Source: Flagellimonas oceani
GTDB taxonomy: Bacteria > Bacteroidota > Bacteroidia > Flavobacteriales > Flavobacteriaceae
Length of the DNA: 64,000 nucleotides
Direction of reading: 5' to 3'
NCBI RefSeq assembly: GCF_011068285.1
Contig: NZ_CP049616.1
Coordinates: 1,778,501 to 1,842,500, forward strand
Shown: positions 6,834-14,847 of the stretch, piece by piece
Position numbering within the stretch: the stretch's first letter is position 1
Layout of the letters: every line of letters begins with the position of its first letter
Position numbers and translations under genes: made by a program
The notes under the pieces: generated by a model
Database searches by the model: none
What the model was told of the DNA's origin: nothing
What the model saw: the letters and a program-made list of their open reading frames with translations, nothing else

Positions 6834-9224
6834 ATGGCCAAAAAAAGAACAAAATCAAAAACAAAAAAAACTACCGCCACTGCCAAAACGAAGCGCTCGT
6901 TCAAGCCTTCCAAGCAGAACAAGATTATTTTCGGTAGTCTTTTGATCGTTCTCAGCATTGCGCTTTTCTTCTCCTTTATGTCATTCTATTTTACATGGCA
7001 GGAGGATCAGAGCATGCTGTCCCAATTTGCGGACCGCAATGCCGAAGCCAGTAATTTGCTCAATAAATTTGGGGCCAACGTAAGCCACTTTTTTATGTAC
7101 CGTGGATTTGGGCTCGCCTCTTTTGTGTTCCCGGTCCTATTGGCCATTACCGGGCTCTATCTATTTCTTGGATTGGACGGCAAACGATTGATCTACAAAT
7201 GGATTTGGGGACTGGTCGGAGTCATCTGGGGATCCATTGCACTTGGCTTTTTTGCTGCTGACTTTCCATTGTTGGGAGGTCTTATCGGTTATGAAATGAA
7301 CGATTTCCTTCAGGATTACACGGGAAAAATCGGTGTGTTCTTGATCCTCATATTTGTTTTGATGGTAATCTTGGTGCGATTGTTCAATTTCACGCCCGAG
7401 GGATTCGCCAATTTCTTCAAACGACAAAGTCAAAAAATCAAATCGGACTTTAAAGAAGAGCCCGCTACTCATCAAACCAAGGAATCCCCGATTGAAGATG
7501 AAGAAGATGGTCTTATATTGACCACGGAAGATACGGTTCCCGAAAAAGTGGACACTTACACCCATAAAAAGGATATTCCTCCTTTGGATGAAGCTGGGCT
7601 CGATGTCAACATTCCAGAAGAGGAGGAATCCGATATTGCATTAAAAGTTGAGGAAACTCCGGTCGAGGAAGAGGAAACCGATGCCAAAGCAGCCAAACTG
7701 GTAGAGGATTTTGGCGAATTTGACCCCAAATTGGAATTGGGCAACTACAAATTCCCGACCATGGACCTGCTCGAAGCACATGGGGCTTCCGGTGGGATCA
7801 CCATCAATCAAGAAGAACTAGAGGAGAACAAAAACCGAATTGTAAGCACCCTCAAAAACTATAAAATTGGGATTGCGCAGATCAAAGCGACCATTGGTCC
7901 GACCGTAACCCTATACGAGATTGTACCAGAGGCCGGAATCCGAATCTCCAAGATCAAAAACTTAGAAGACGACATCGCTTTGTCATTGGCTGCATTGGGT
8001 ATCCGAATCATCGCCCCTATTCCCGGAAAAGGAACCGTGGGTATCGAGGTACCGAACAAAAACGCCACCATCGTTTCCATGCGCTCGGTGATTGCATCGA
8101 ACAAATTCCAAAAGGCAGAGATGGAACTGCCGATTGCGTTCGGAAAAACCATCAGCAACGAAACATTTGTGGTGGATTTGGCCAAAATGCCCCACTTGCT
8201 CATGGCAGGTGCCACCGGTCAAGGTAAATCCGTGGGTCTAAATGCCGTCATTACTTCCCTCCTCTACAAAAAGCATCCAGCGGAGGTCAAATTTATATTT
8301 GTTGACCCCAAAAAGGTGGAATTGACCCTCTACAATAAAATTGAGCGTCATTTCTTGGCCAAATTGCCAGATTCCGATGAGGCCATCATAACGGACAACA
8401 CCAAGGTAATCAACACATTGAACTCGCTCTGTATTGAAATGGACAACCGCTACGAGCTGCTAAAAACAGCTATGGTACGTAATATTAAAGAGTATAATGT
8501 AAAGTTCAAGGCGAGAAAGCTCAACCCGAACGACGGGCACAAATTTCTCCCCTACATTGTTTTGGTGATAGATGAGTTCGCCGATTTGATCATGACAGCT
8601 GGCAAAGAAGTGGAAACACCCATTGCCAGATTGGCACAGTTGGCACGTGCCATCGGTATTCACTTGATCATTGCCACGCAAAGACCTTCGGTAAACGTGA
8701 TTACGGGTATCATAAAGGCCAACTTCCCGGCGCGGATTGCGTTCAGGGTAACTTCAAAAATTGACTCCAGAACCATTTTGGACGCCCAAGGGGCCGACCA
8801 GTTGATTGGTCGCGGAGATATGCTCTACACCCAAGGAAACGACGTTACAAGGCTTCAGTGTGCCTTTGTGGACACGCCCGAAGTGGCAAAAATCACCGAT
8901 TACATTGGATCACAGCGTGCCTATCCGGAAGCCCACTTGCTGCCAGAGTATGTAGGTGAAGAATCTGGCACAAGTCTTGATAATGATATCGAGGACAGGG
9001 ATGCCATGTTCCGGGAAGCTGCCGAGGTTATCGTTACCGCACAGCAAGGTTCCGCCTCTTTGATCCAACGAAAATTAAAATTGGGATACAATCGTGCCGG
9101 TAGAATCATAGATCAATTAGAAGCTGCCGGAATTGTTGGGCCGTTTGAAGGCAGTAAGGCCCGACAGGTTTTGGTCCCCGATATGTATGCCTTAGATCAA
9201 TTATTAGAAAATGAAGCAAAATAA
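6834..9224 (+). CDS. ftsK: DNA translocase FtsK/SpoIIIE
   Basis: 796 residues. A very basic N-terminus (residues 1-30) is followed by four transmembrane segments (about 32-185), an acidic, E-rich linker (about 205-290) and the motor. The motor has Walker A GATGQGKS (about residue 462) and Walker B LVIDEFADL. The C-terminal gamma winged helix (about 720-785) reads LIQRKLKLGYNRAGRIIDQL, the KOPS-reading domain that directs translocation toward dif and activates XerCD. It should work at the division septum. The linker is shorter than in E. coli FtsK, as is common in Bacteroidota. The LolA-like gene starts inside its last codons. Confidence 0.96.
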   Translation: MAKKRTKSKTKKTTATAKTKRSFKPSKQNKIIFGSLLIVLSIALFFSFMSFYFTWQEDQSMLSQFADRNAEASNLLNKFGANVSHFFMYRGFGLASFVFPVLLAITGLYLFLGLDGKRLIYKWIWGLVGVIWGSIALGFFAADFPLLGGLIGYEMNDFLQDYTGKIGVFLILIFVLMVILVRLFNFTPEGFANFFKRQSQKIKSDFKEEPATHQTKESPIEDEEDGLILTTEDTVPEKVDTYTHKKDIPPLDEAGLDVNIPEEEESDIALKVEETPVEEEETDAKAAKLVEDFGEFDPKLELGNYKFPTMDLLEAHGASGGITINQEELEENKNRIVSTLKNYKIGIAQIKATIGPTVTLYEIVPEAGIRISKIKNLEDDIALSLAALGIRIIAPIPGKGTVGIEVPNKNATIVSMRSVIASNKFQKAEMELPIAFGKTISNETFVVDLAKMPHLLMAGATGQGKSVGLNAVITSLLYKKHPAEVKFIFVDPKKVELTLYNKIERHFLAKLPDSDEAIITDNTKVINTLNSLCIEMDNRYELLKTAMVRNIKEYNVKFKARKLNPNDGHKFLPYIVLVIDEFADLIMTAGKEVETPIARLAQLARAIGIHLIIATQRPSVNVITGIIKANFPARIAFRVTSKIDSRTILDAQGADQLIGRGDMLYTQGNDVTRLQCAFVDTPEVAKITDYIGSQRAYPEAHLLPEYVGEESGTSLDNDIEDRDAMFREAAEVIVTAQQGSASLIQRKLKLGYNRAGRIIDQLEAAGIVGPFEGSKARQVLVPDMYALDQLLENEAK

Positions 9225-9876
9225 AATCATGATCAAGAAAAGTATTCTTTTTATAACATTGTTTGCCGTTGGACTATTTTCTTACGGGCAAAACTCAGGT
9301 AAAGCAAAAGCTTTGTTGGACGAGGTGTACAACAAAGTACAGAGCTACGATAACATTTATATTGATTTCCAATCCACTTTGGAGAACACAGAGGCAAATC
9401 TAAAACAGGAAACCAACGGAAACGTGACCTTGGACGGTGAAAAGTACCTACTGAACTATTTTGGGGCCAAGCAAATGTACGATGGCAAAAAAGTCTACAC
9501 CGTAGTGCCCGAAAACGAAGAGGTTACCATTGAGGATGTTAACGAGGACAACGACAACGTAAGCCCTTCCAAAATGTTGACCTTTTACAAAACGGGGCAT
9601 AATTACGAATGGGACATCCTTCAAAATGTGGGAGGCAGGAAAATTCAATACGTAAAATTGATTCCGATTGATTCCAATACCGAGATCAAATCAGTGCTTT
9701 TGGGAATCGATACGCAAACAAAACACATCTACAAGCTGATCCAAACGGGAAGCAATGGTACCAAAACCACTATTACCGTTAATTCTTTCAAAACCAATCA
9801 GCCCATATCGAGTACTCTGTTTACCTTTGACGAGAAAAAGTACGAGGACAAAGGGTACTACATCATAAGAAACTAG
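9211..9876 (+). CDS. LolA-like outer-membrane lipoprotein carrier protein
   Basis: 221 residues from the ATG at 9211, or 215 from the ATG at 9229 (MIKKSILFITLFAVGLFSYG), which gives the cleaner signal peptide; I cannot decide between them. The mature part has the unclosed beta-barrel pattern of LolA, with FQSTLEN, GNVTLDGEKYLLNYF and a C-terminal FTFDEKKYEDKGYYI. LolA shuttles lipoproteins across the periplasm from LolCDE to the outer membrane. It sits between ftsK and an LptF/G-type permease, so two lipid-transport functions are side by side. The 9211 start would overlap ftsK by 14 bases. Confidence 0.88.
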   Translation: MKQNKIMIKKSILFITLFAVGLFSYGQNSGKAKALLDEVYNKVQSYDNIYIDFQSTLENTEANLKQETNGNVTLDGEKYLLNYFGAKQMYDGKKVYTVVPENEEVTIEDVNEDNDNVSPSKMLTFYKTGHNYEWDILQNVGGRKIQYVKLIPIDSNTEIKSVLLGIDTQTKHIYKLIQTGSNGTKTTITVNSFKTNQPISSTLFTFDEKKYEDKGYYIIRN

Positions 9877-9879
9877 GCA

Positions 9880-11373
9880 TTGAAAATACTTGACCAGTAT
9901 ATACTAAGAAGATTTCTTTACAACTTCTTCAGTTCCTTTTTCATCCTGATCGTCATATTCATTTTTCAGGGAATATGGCTTTTCATCGATGATTTAGCTG
10001 GAAAGGGACTGGGCATGGTCATTATTGGCAAGTTTATTTTTTACTTTATTCCCACATTGGTGGACAAGGTGCTGCCCCTCACAGTACTCCTCTCCTCTAT
10101 CCTTACCTTTGGTACGTTTGCGGAAAACTATGAGTTCGCCGCCATGAAAGCTTCCGGGATATCCCTACAAAGAGGGATGCGCAGCCTTATCGTATTTGTT
10201 TTGTTCTTGGGATTGGTGACCTTCTTTTTTGCCAATGATGTTATCCCAAAATCCGAACAAAAAATGTTCAACCTTAGACGGAACATCGCCAAGGTAAAGC
10301 CAGCCGCGGCAATTACCGAAGGTGTTTTTAGCGATTTTGAGGGAACCGGACAGGGAATGAACATTAAAGTGGACAAGAAATATGGGGAACAGGACCGATT
10401 CCTGGACAATGTGATTATTCACAAGAAGACCGACCAGAACATCAATAACACCGTCATCAAGGCAAAAGCTGGCGAGTTGATCAGTAGCGAGGAATCCGAC
10501 ATCATACAATTGGTCCTGAAAGATGGGAATTACTACGAAGAAATCGTAAAAAAAGACGCCCAGGAAAAACGCAAACAACCCTTTGCAAAATCCAATTTTG
10601 ATACCTACACCATCAATATTGACATTTCGGAACTCAACGACCAAGATTTGGAAGAGGACCAGAACATCACCACCAACAAAATGAAAAATGTTGGCCGCCT
10701 CATCAAAGACATCGATTCGCTACGTGAAAACAACCTCGAAAAAGTTACGGCATTTTCCAAAAACGTGGTAAACCGCATGGGAGCCTTTCCTGTTAAGGCA
10801 CCCATAGACACTACACAACAAAAATTGGAGCTTATAAAGGCAAAGGACACCATCCAACGGGATTCCATAGAAACCATTGACCAATTTGTGTCCGGTTTAG
10901 AACAATGGGAACAGATTCAAGTAATGAAAAAGGCATTGAACGAGGTTTCCAGCATCATTAACACGGTCGATTCCAAAAAGCAAGAACTCCAGAGCCGATA
11001 TAAATTTTATAACAGCCATATTTTGTCCCTACACCAAAAATACGCGCTTGCACTTTCGTGCATCATACTATTTTTTGTGGGGGCACCTTTGGGCGCCATC
11101 ATCCGTAAAGGCGGATTGGGTCTGCCCATGGTTGTTGCGATTATCCTATTTTTGACCTACTATTTTATCGGGGTTTTTGCCGGCAATTATGCCAAGGAGG
11201 GCAATATTCATCCCGCTATTGGAGCTTGGTTGCCCACTATGATCATGCTGCCCTTGGGCATATCGCTCACCAGAAGGGCCACTGCCGATAAAGGATTGGT
11301 AGGGTTTGGTCATTTTATCGACCGCATCAAATCATTATTTAAAAAGAAAGAAAAAGAAGCTGAAGACCAATGA
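9880..11373 (+). CDS. LptF/LptG family permease (YjgP/YjgQ)
   Basis: 497 residues starting at TTG (9880), three bases after the LolA-like stop; the first residues KILDQYILRRFLYNFF are typical of the family N-terminus, and no ATG upstream fits. Three N-terminal transmembrane helices, a long charged periplasmic part (about residues 120-375) and three C-terminal helices match LptF/LptG, which with LptB2 extract lipopolysaccharide from the inner membrane. It cannot be assigned to F or G. The periplasmic part is longer than in E. coli and contains a coiled region, as is usual for Bacteroidota. It overlaps the next gene by 4 bases. Confidence 0.9.
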   Translation: MKILDQYILRRFLYNFFSSFFILIVIFIFQGIWLFIDDLAGKGLGMVIIGKFIFYFIPTLVDKVLPLTVLLSSILTFGTFAENYEFAAMKASGISLQRGMRSLIVFVLFLGLVTFFFANDVIPKSEQKMFNLRRNIAKVKPAAAITEGVFSDFEGTGQGMNIKVDKKYGEQDRFLDNVIIHKKTDQNINNTVIKAKAGELISSEESDIIQLVLKDGNYYEEIVKKDAQEKRKQPFAKSNFDTYTINIDISELNDQDLEEDQNITTNKMKNVGRLIKDIDSLRENNLEKVTAFSKNVVNRMGAFPVKAPIDTTQQKLELIKAKDTIQRDSIETIDQFVSGLEQWEQIQVMKKALNEVSSIINTVDSKKQELQSRYKFYNSHILSLHQKYALALSCIILFFVGAPLGAIIRKGGLGLPMVVAIILFLTYYFIGVFAGNYAKEGNIHPAIGAWLPTMIMLPLGISLTRRATADKGLVGFGHFIDRIKSLFKKKEKEAEDQ

Positions 11374-12509
11374 TCGCCAAGGATAAGAAAGTACAACTGA
11401 ATGCCATAGAAGAAGCCATTGCCGATATTAGGGATGGTAAGGTAATTATAGTGGTGGATGATGAAAATCGGGAAAACGAAGGTGATTTTTTGGCAGCTGC
11501 CGAATTGATAACCCCCGAGACCATCAATTTTATGGCCACCCATGGTCGCGGTCTTATCTGCGCTCCACTAACAGAAGGGCGCTGTAAAGATTTGGGACTT
11601 CATAAAATGGTGAACCACAACACGGATCCTTTGGAAACCGCATTTACCGTATCGGTTGATTTAAGGGGAAAAGGAGTGACCACCGGAATATCCGCCGGCG
11701 ATAGGGCCAAAACCGTGCTAGCGCTCACAGATAAGGACACAAAACCCCATGAGTTGGCCAGACCTGGACATATTTTTCCATTGATTGCCAAAGAAGGAGG
11801 CGTATTGCGACGAACCGGACACACCGAAGCAGCCATTGACTTTGCCCGACTGGCGGGATTGGAACCTGCTGGAGTTATCGTGGAGATCATGAACGAAGAC
11901 GGTTCCATGGCGCGATTGCCCCAATTGATGGAAGTTGCCAAGAAATTCGACCTTAAAATTGTTTCCATCGAGGATTTGATCGCCTACCGAATGGAACACG
12001 ACAGTTTGATAGAGCTCAAAGAAGCCTTTACCATAAAAACACGGTTTGGCGAATTCCGGTTACGGGCCTATAAACAAACCACCAACGATCAAGTCCATAT
12101 TGCGTTGTTAAAAGGAAACTGGAAATCAGGGGAACCTGTATTGACCCGTATCAACTCTACCTTGGTGAACAACGATATCCTGGGCACCTTGACCAATAAT
12201 CCGGACGAGGCGCTTCAGCAAATGTTCGATGCGCTGAACAAAGAGGAAAAGAGTGCCATGATTTTTATTAATCAAGGAAACCAATCCATGAATTTGTTGA
12301 ACAGATTGTCGGAATTCAAAAAACTACAGGGCGAGGGCATCACCAAGGCCCCTAAAGTTGAGATGGATCACAAGGACTTTGGTATTGGGGCGCAAATTCT
12401 GCACGACATTAATATATCCAAAATTAGATTATTGACGAACTCGGGCCAGACCAAACGTGTGGGCATGGTAGGATACGGTCTGGAGATTGTGGAGTACGTC
12501 AATTACTAA
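11370..12509 (+). CDS. ribB: RibBA-like: DHBP synthase with degenerate GTP cyclohydrolase II domain
   Basis: 379 residues. The N-terminal domain (about 1-210) has every hallmark of 3,4-dihydroxy-2-butanone 4-phosphate synthase: DDENRENEGDFL, RPGHIFPL and RTGHTEAAIDFA. It converts ribulose 5-phosphate to the four-carbon riboflavin precursor. The C-terminal domain (about 213-379) aligns by its ends (DFGIGAQILHDINISKIRLL, GYGLEIVEYV) with GTP cyclohydrolase II. However, the three zinc cysteines are gone (GTLTNNPDEAL stands where SLRCDCG is expected) and the RQEGRGIGL loop reads NQGNQSMNLL. The second activity is therefore probably lost and a separate RibA is expected elsewhere. It overlaps the LptF/G gene by 4 bases. 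Confidence 0.92.
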   Translation: MIAKDKKVQLNAIEEAIADIRDGKVIIVVDDENRENEGDFLAAAELITPETINFMATHGRGLICAPLTEGRCKDLGLHKMVNHNTDPLETAFTVSVDLRGKGVTTGISAGDRAKTVLALTDKDTKPHELARPGHIFPLIAKEGGVLRRTGHTEAAIDFARLAGLEPAGVIVEIMNEDGSMARLPQLMEVAKKFDLKIVSIEDLIAYRMEHDSLIELKEAFTIKTRFGEFRLRAYKQTTNDQVHIALLKGNWKSGEPVLTRINSTLVNNDILGTLTNNPDEALQQMFDALNKEEKSAMIFINQGNQSMNLLNRLSEFKKLQGEGITKAPKVEMDHKDFGIGAQILHDINISKIRLLTNSGQTKRVGMVGYGLEIVEYVNY

Positions 12510-12574
12510 ACAATAATTTCAAATTCAAGAGTCAAATAGTAGCATCCTGTTCCATGGTTTGACCTATTGACGGT

Positions 12575-13768
12575 TTACAACGATGCCTTAACCGCTTCTA
12601 CCATTTTTTTGGCTCGTTCGGCCACTTCCTCTTCGGACCAACCCAATTTGATCAAGCAAGAGATGTTCCGCGACATCCATTTGTCGGATTCCGAAAAATC
12701 AGCTTTGCTGTAATCGGGCAATGCCTCAAGGACATCCTTTGGCAATTTTCCCAAAGACTTTTTCTGGATCAAATGCTCCCATTTCTTATAATAATGCCAA
12801 TTGTTATCGTACCAATAAAAACAGCCATCGACCTCTGCTTCAATCAGTTCTTGATGGGCTGTTTGCGCCAAATCTTCAGTTGGCATAAAGAAATTCAGAA
12901 AAGAATAGTTCTCCACGCCTCCTTTGGGAACAGTCCTAAAAACTACTTCGGGAATATCTGATAAGGCCTCCCTTAAAATGGTATAATTCCTTTTTTGGAT
13001 AGCCAAAAACTCATCCAAACGGGCCAATTGGGCCACACCTACGGCGGCGTTCATCTCGGAGATTCGGAAATTATAGCCTAAAAACGGATGTTCCTCCGCT
13101 CCCCTATTGTTTCCGATGTGATCATGACCGTGATCGGAATACTTGTGTGCATTCTCATAGTATTTCTTGTTATTTGTAATTAGGGCACCGCCTTCTCCGC
13201 AGGTAATGGTTTTTACATAATCAAAAGAAAAGCAGCCCAAATCGCCAATACTGCCAAGCGGCTTGCCATTATAGGTTCCCCCGATGGCCTGACAGGCATC
13301 TTCCAGCAACAATAACCCATGTTTGTCACAAATGGTTTTGAGGGCGTTCAAATTGGCCATGGAACCGCACATGTGCACGGGCATTACCACCTTGGTCTTT
13401 GGATTGATGGCCTTTTCCACCGCTTCGGGGTTTAATGTGAGGGTATCATCAATATCGACCAGAACAGGAACTGCTCCCAATGCCAAAATAGATTCAAAGC
13501 TGGCCACAAATGTAAAAGTGGGCATGATTACCTCATCCCCTGCCCCAACACCTGCACTGGCAAGGGCTACCGTCAATGCGGCCGTACCGCTGCTCACGGC
13601 ATGTGCGTATTTGGATTGCATGCGCTCGGACAATCCTGCTTCAAGTTCTTTGGTTTTCCAATGTCCGTTCCGCATGCCATCGAACCCGTAGCGCATCAGC
13701 ACCCCTGAGTCCATTACGTCCTGTACTTCCTTTCTTTCCTTATCCCCAAAAAGTTCAAATCCCGGCAT
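12575..13768 (-). CDS. DegT/DnrJ/EryC1/StrS family PLP aminotransferase
   Basis: 397 residues, the family length. The PLP features are visible: SSGTAALTVALASAG near residue 62, EDACQAIGGTYNG with the cofactor Asp, and the Schiff-base Lys in SFDYVKTITCGEGGAL. Such enzymes put amino groups on nucleotide-linked keto sugars, or act as dehydratases when the Lys is lost; here the Lys is present. No sugar-nucleotide genes adjoin it, so the substrate is unknown. A TauE-type permease gene ends 11 bases upstream of its start on the same strand, so the two are probably cotranscribed, with this gene second. Confidence 0.88.
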   Translation of the reverse strand: MPGFELFGDKERKEVQDVMDSGVLMRYGFDGMRNGHWKTKELEAGLSERMQSKYAHAVSSGTAALTVALASAGVGAGDEVIMPTFTFVASFESILALGAVPVLVDIDDTLTLNPEAVEKAINPKTKVVMPVHMCGSMANLNALKTICDKHGLLLLEDACQAIGGTYNGKPLGSIGDLGCFSFDYVKTITCGEGGALITNNKKYYENAHKYSDHGHDHIGNNRGAEEHPFLGYNFRISEMNAAVGVAQLARLDEFLAIQKRNYTILREALSDIPEVVFRTVPKGGVENYSFLNFFMPTEDLAQTAHQELIEAEVDGCFYWYDNNWHYYKKWEHLIQKKSLGKLPKDVLEALPDYSKADFSESDKWMSRNISCLIKLGWSEEEVAERAKKMVEAVKASL

Positions 13769-13780
13769 ATTAAATTTTAT

Positions 13781-14533
13781 TTAAAAGAACCATAGTTTGA
13801 TGGCCATCAAGACTACGGCAATGACTAAAAATGTTCTTATGAATCCGTCCCCTTTTTTTACGGAGAACCTACTGGCAAACCAAGCGCCCGAACCATTACC
13901 AATGGCAAGTACAAGCCCTAGTTTCCAGTTGACCTTATCATTAAATACAAAAACCGCCAAAGCGGCCAACATATAGATAAAAACCACGGCCACCTTGGTT
14001 GCATTGGACCTTACCAGGTTCATTTGATTAAAGTAATGCAAAAAAAGCATCATTAAAAATCCAAGACCCGCATTGATAAAACCTCCGTAAATACCAAAAA
14101 AAAAGAATACGATCAACGCTGCCCAAAGGTATTTGCCAGTGAGCCTTTCCTGCATCTCTTCCACCCGCATTTTGGGTTTAAAAATGATGATGAGCACTAC
14201 GGCTATCATCACTATGGCCAAGATTCTGTTAAAGGTTTCCCCGTCTATATCCACCGCAATATAAGCCCCGATTATAGCACCCAAAAAGGCCGAAATACCC
14301 AAATACACATTAAATGGATATGTAGAAATGCCCTTGCTCCTAAAACCAGCTGTGCCCATGGCAGTTTGGATTACGATGGCGACCCGATTGGTACCGTTTG
14401 CAACAGCCGGTGGCAATCCCAAAAAGATAAGTGTGGGCAAGGAAAGTAGGGAGCCGCCCCCGGCTACCGTATTTATGAAACCTACGGCAAAACCTACTGC
14501 AATCAATAGTAAATAATGGTACCACTCGAGCAT
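13781..14533 (-). CDS. TauE/SafE family membrane permease
   Basis: 250 residues from the ATG at 14533 (MLEWYHYLLLIAVGF); a longer frame from 14569 adds 12 polar residues that do not look like a membrane-protein start. About eight transmembrane segments; the first repeat unit has GFAVGFINTVAGGGSLLSLP and the second GGFINAGLGFLMMLFL, the pair typical of the TauE/SafE (DUF81) family. Members export sulfite, sulfoacetate or related organosulfur anions, but most are uncharacterised. It is upstream of the DegT aminotransferase; no clear functional link is seen. Confidence 0.85.
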   Translation of the reverse strand: MLEWYHYLLLIAVGFAVGFINTVAGGGSLLSLPTLIFLGLPPAVANGTNRVAIVIQTAMGTAGFRSKGISTYPFNVYLGISAFLGAIIGAYIAVDIDGETFNRILAIVMIAVVLIIIFKPKMRVEEMQERLTGKYLWAALIVFFFFGIYGGFINAGLGFLMMLFLHYFNQMNLVRSNATKVAVVFIYMLAALAVFVFNDKVNWKLGLVLAIGNGSGAWFASRFSVKKGDGFIRTFLVIAVVLMAIKLWFF

Positions 14534-14648
14534 AAAAACAAAGGTATGACCATTGTTTTGAACGGACATACTGATTTTTGCAAACTTTTATTTGACTGAT
14601 GTAAAACGAATTGTACCAATGAATTAAACAATAATACAAAAAGGTCTT

Positions 14649-14677
14649 TTGGGATACGAAAAAGCTTTATATATTTG
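14649..14677 (+). promoter_or_regulatory. Promoter of tRNA-Ser
   Basis: TTG at 14649-14651, 18 bases, then TATATTTG at 14670-14677, an exact match to the Bacteroidota -7 element. The mature tRNA begins 11 bases later, so the primary transcript has only a very short leader. Confidence 0.85.
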
Positions 14678-14687
14678 CACCCGCTTA

Positions 14688-14772
14688 GGAGGAATGGCAG
14701 AGTGGTCGAATGCGGCAGTCTTGAAAACTGTTGAGGGTCACACCTCCGGGGGTTCGAATCCCTCTTCCTCCG
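14688..14772 (+). tRNA. tRNA-Ser (anticodon UGA)
   Basis: 85 bases without CCA. The acceptor stem GGAGGAA pairs with TTCCTCC (14765-14771) and the discriminator is G14772. The anticodon stem GCAGT/ACTGT holds loop CTTGAAA with anticodon TGA, reading UCA/UCN serine codons. A long variable arm, as expected for a class II tRNA, precedes the T arm GGGGGTTCGAATCCCTC. CCA is not encoded. Confidence 0.97.
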
Positions 14773-14780
14773 CAAAAAAG

Positions 14781-14811
14781 CCCGCAACCAATGTTGCGGG
14801 TTTTTATTTTT
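14781..14811 (+). terminator. Terminator after tRNA-Ser, possibly bidirectional
   Basis: CCCGCAAC (14781-14788) pairs with GTTGCGGG (14793-14800) around CAAT, followed by TTTTTATTTTT. On the other strand the same hairpin is followed by TTTTTTG, so it may also stop the minus-strand surface-protein gene that ends at 14848. Confidence 0.92.
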
Positions 14812-14847
14812 AATGATGTATGTCGTTGAAAACAATCCATTACGGAA

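Noticed and set aside
12531-12571. Terminator between ribBA-like and DegT genes (GTCAAATAG ... CTATTGAC)
   Set aside because: Weak arms with a long loop and no T run; not convincing.
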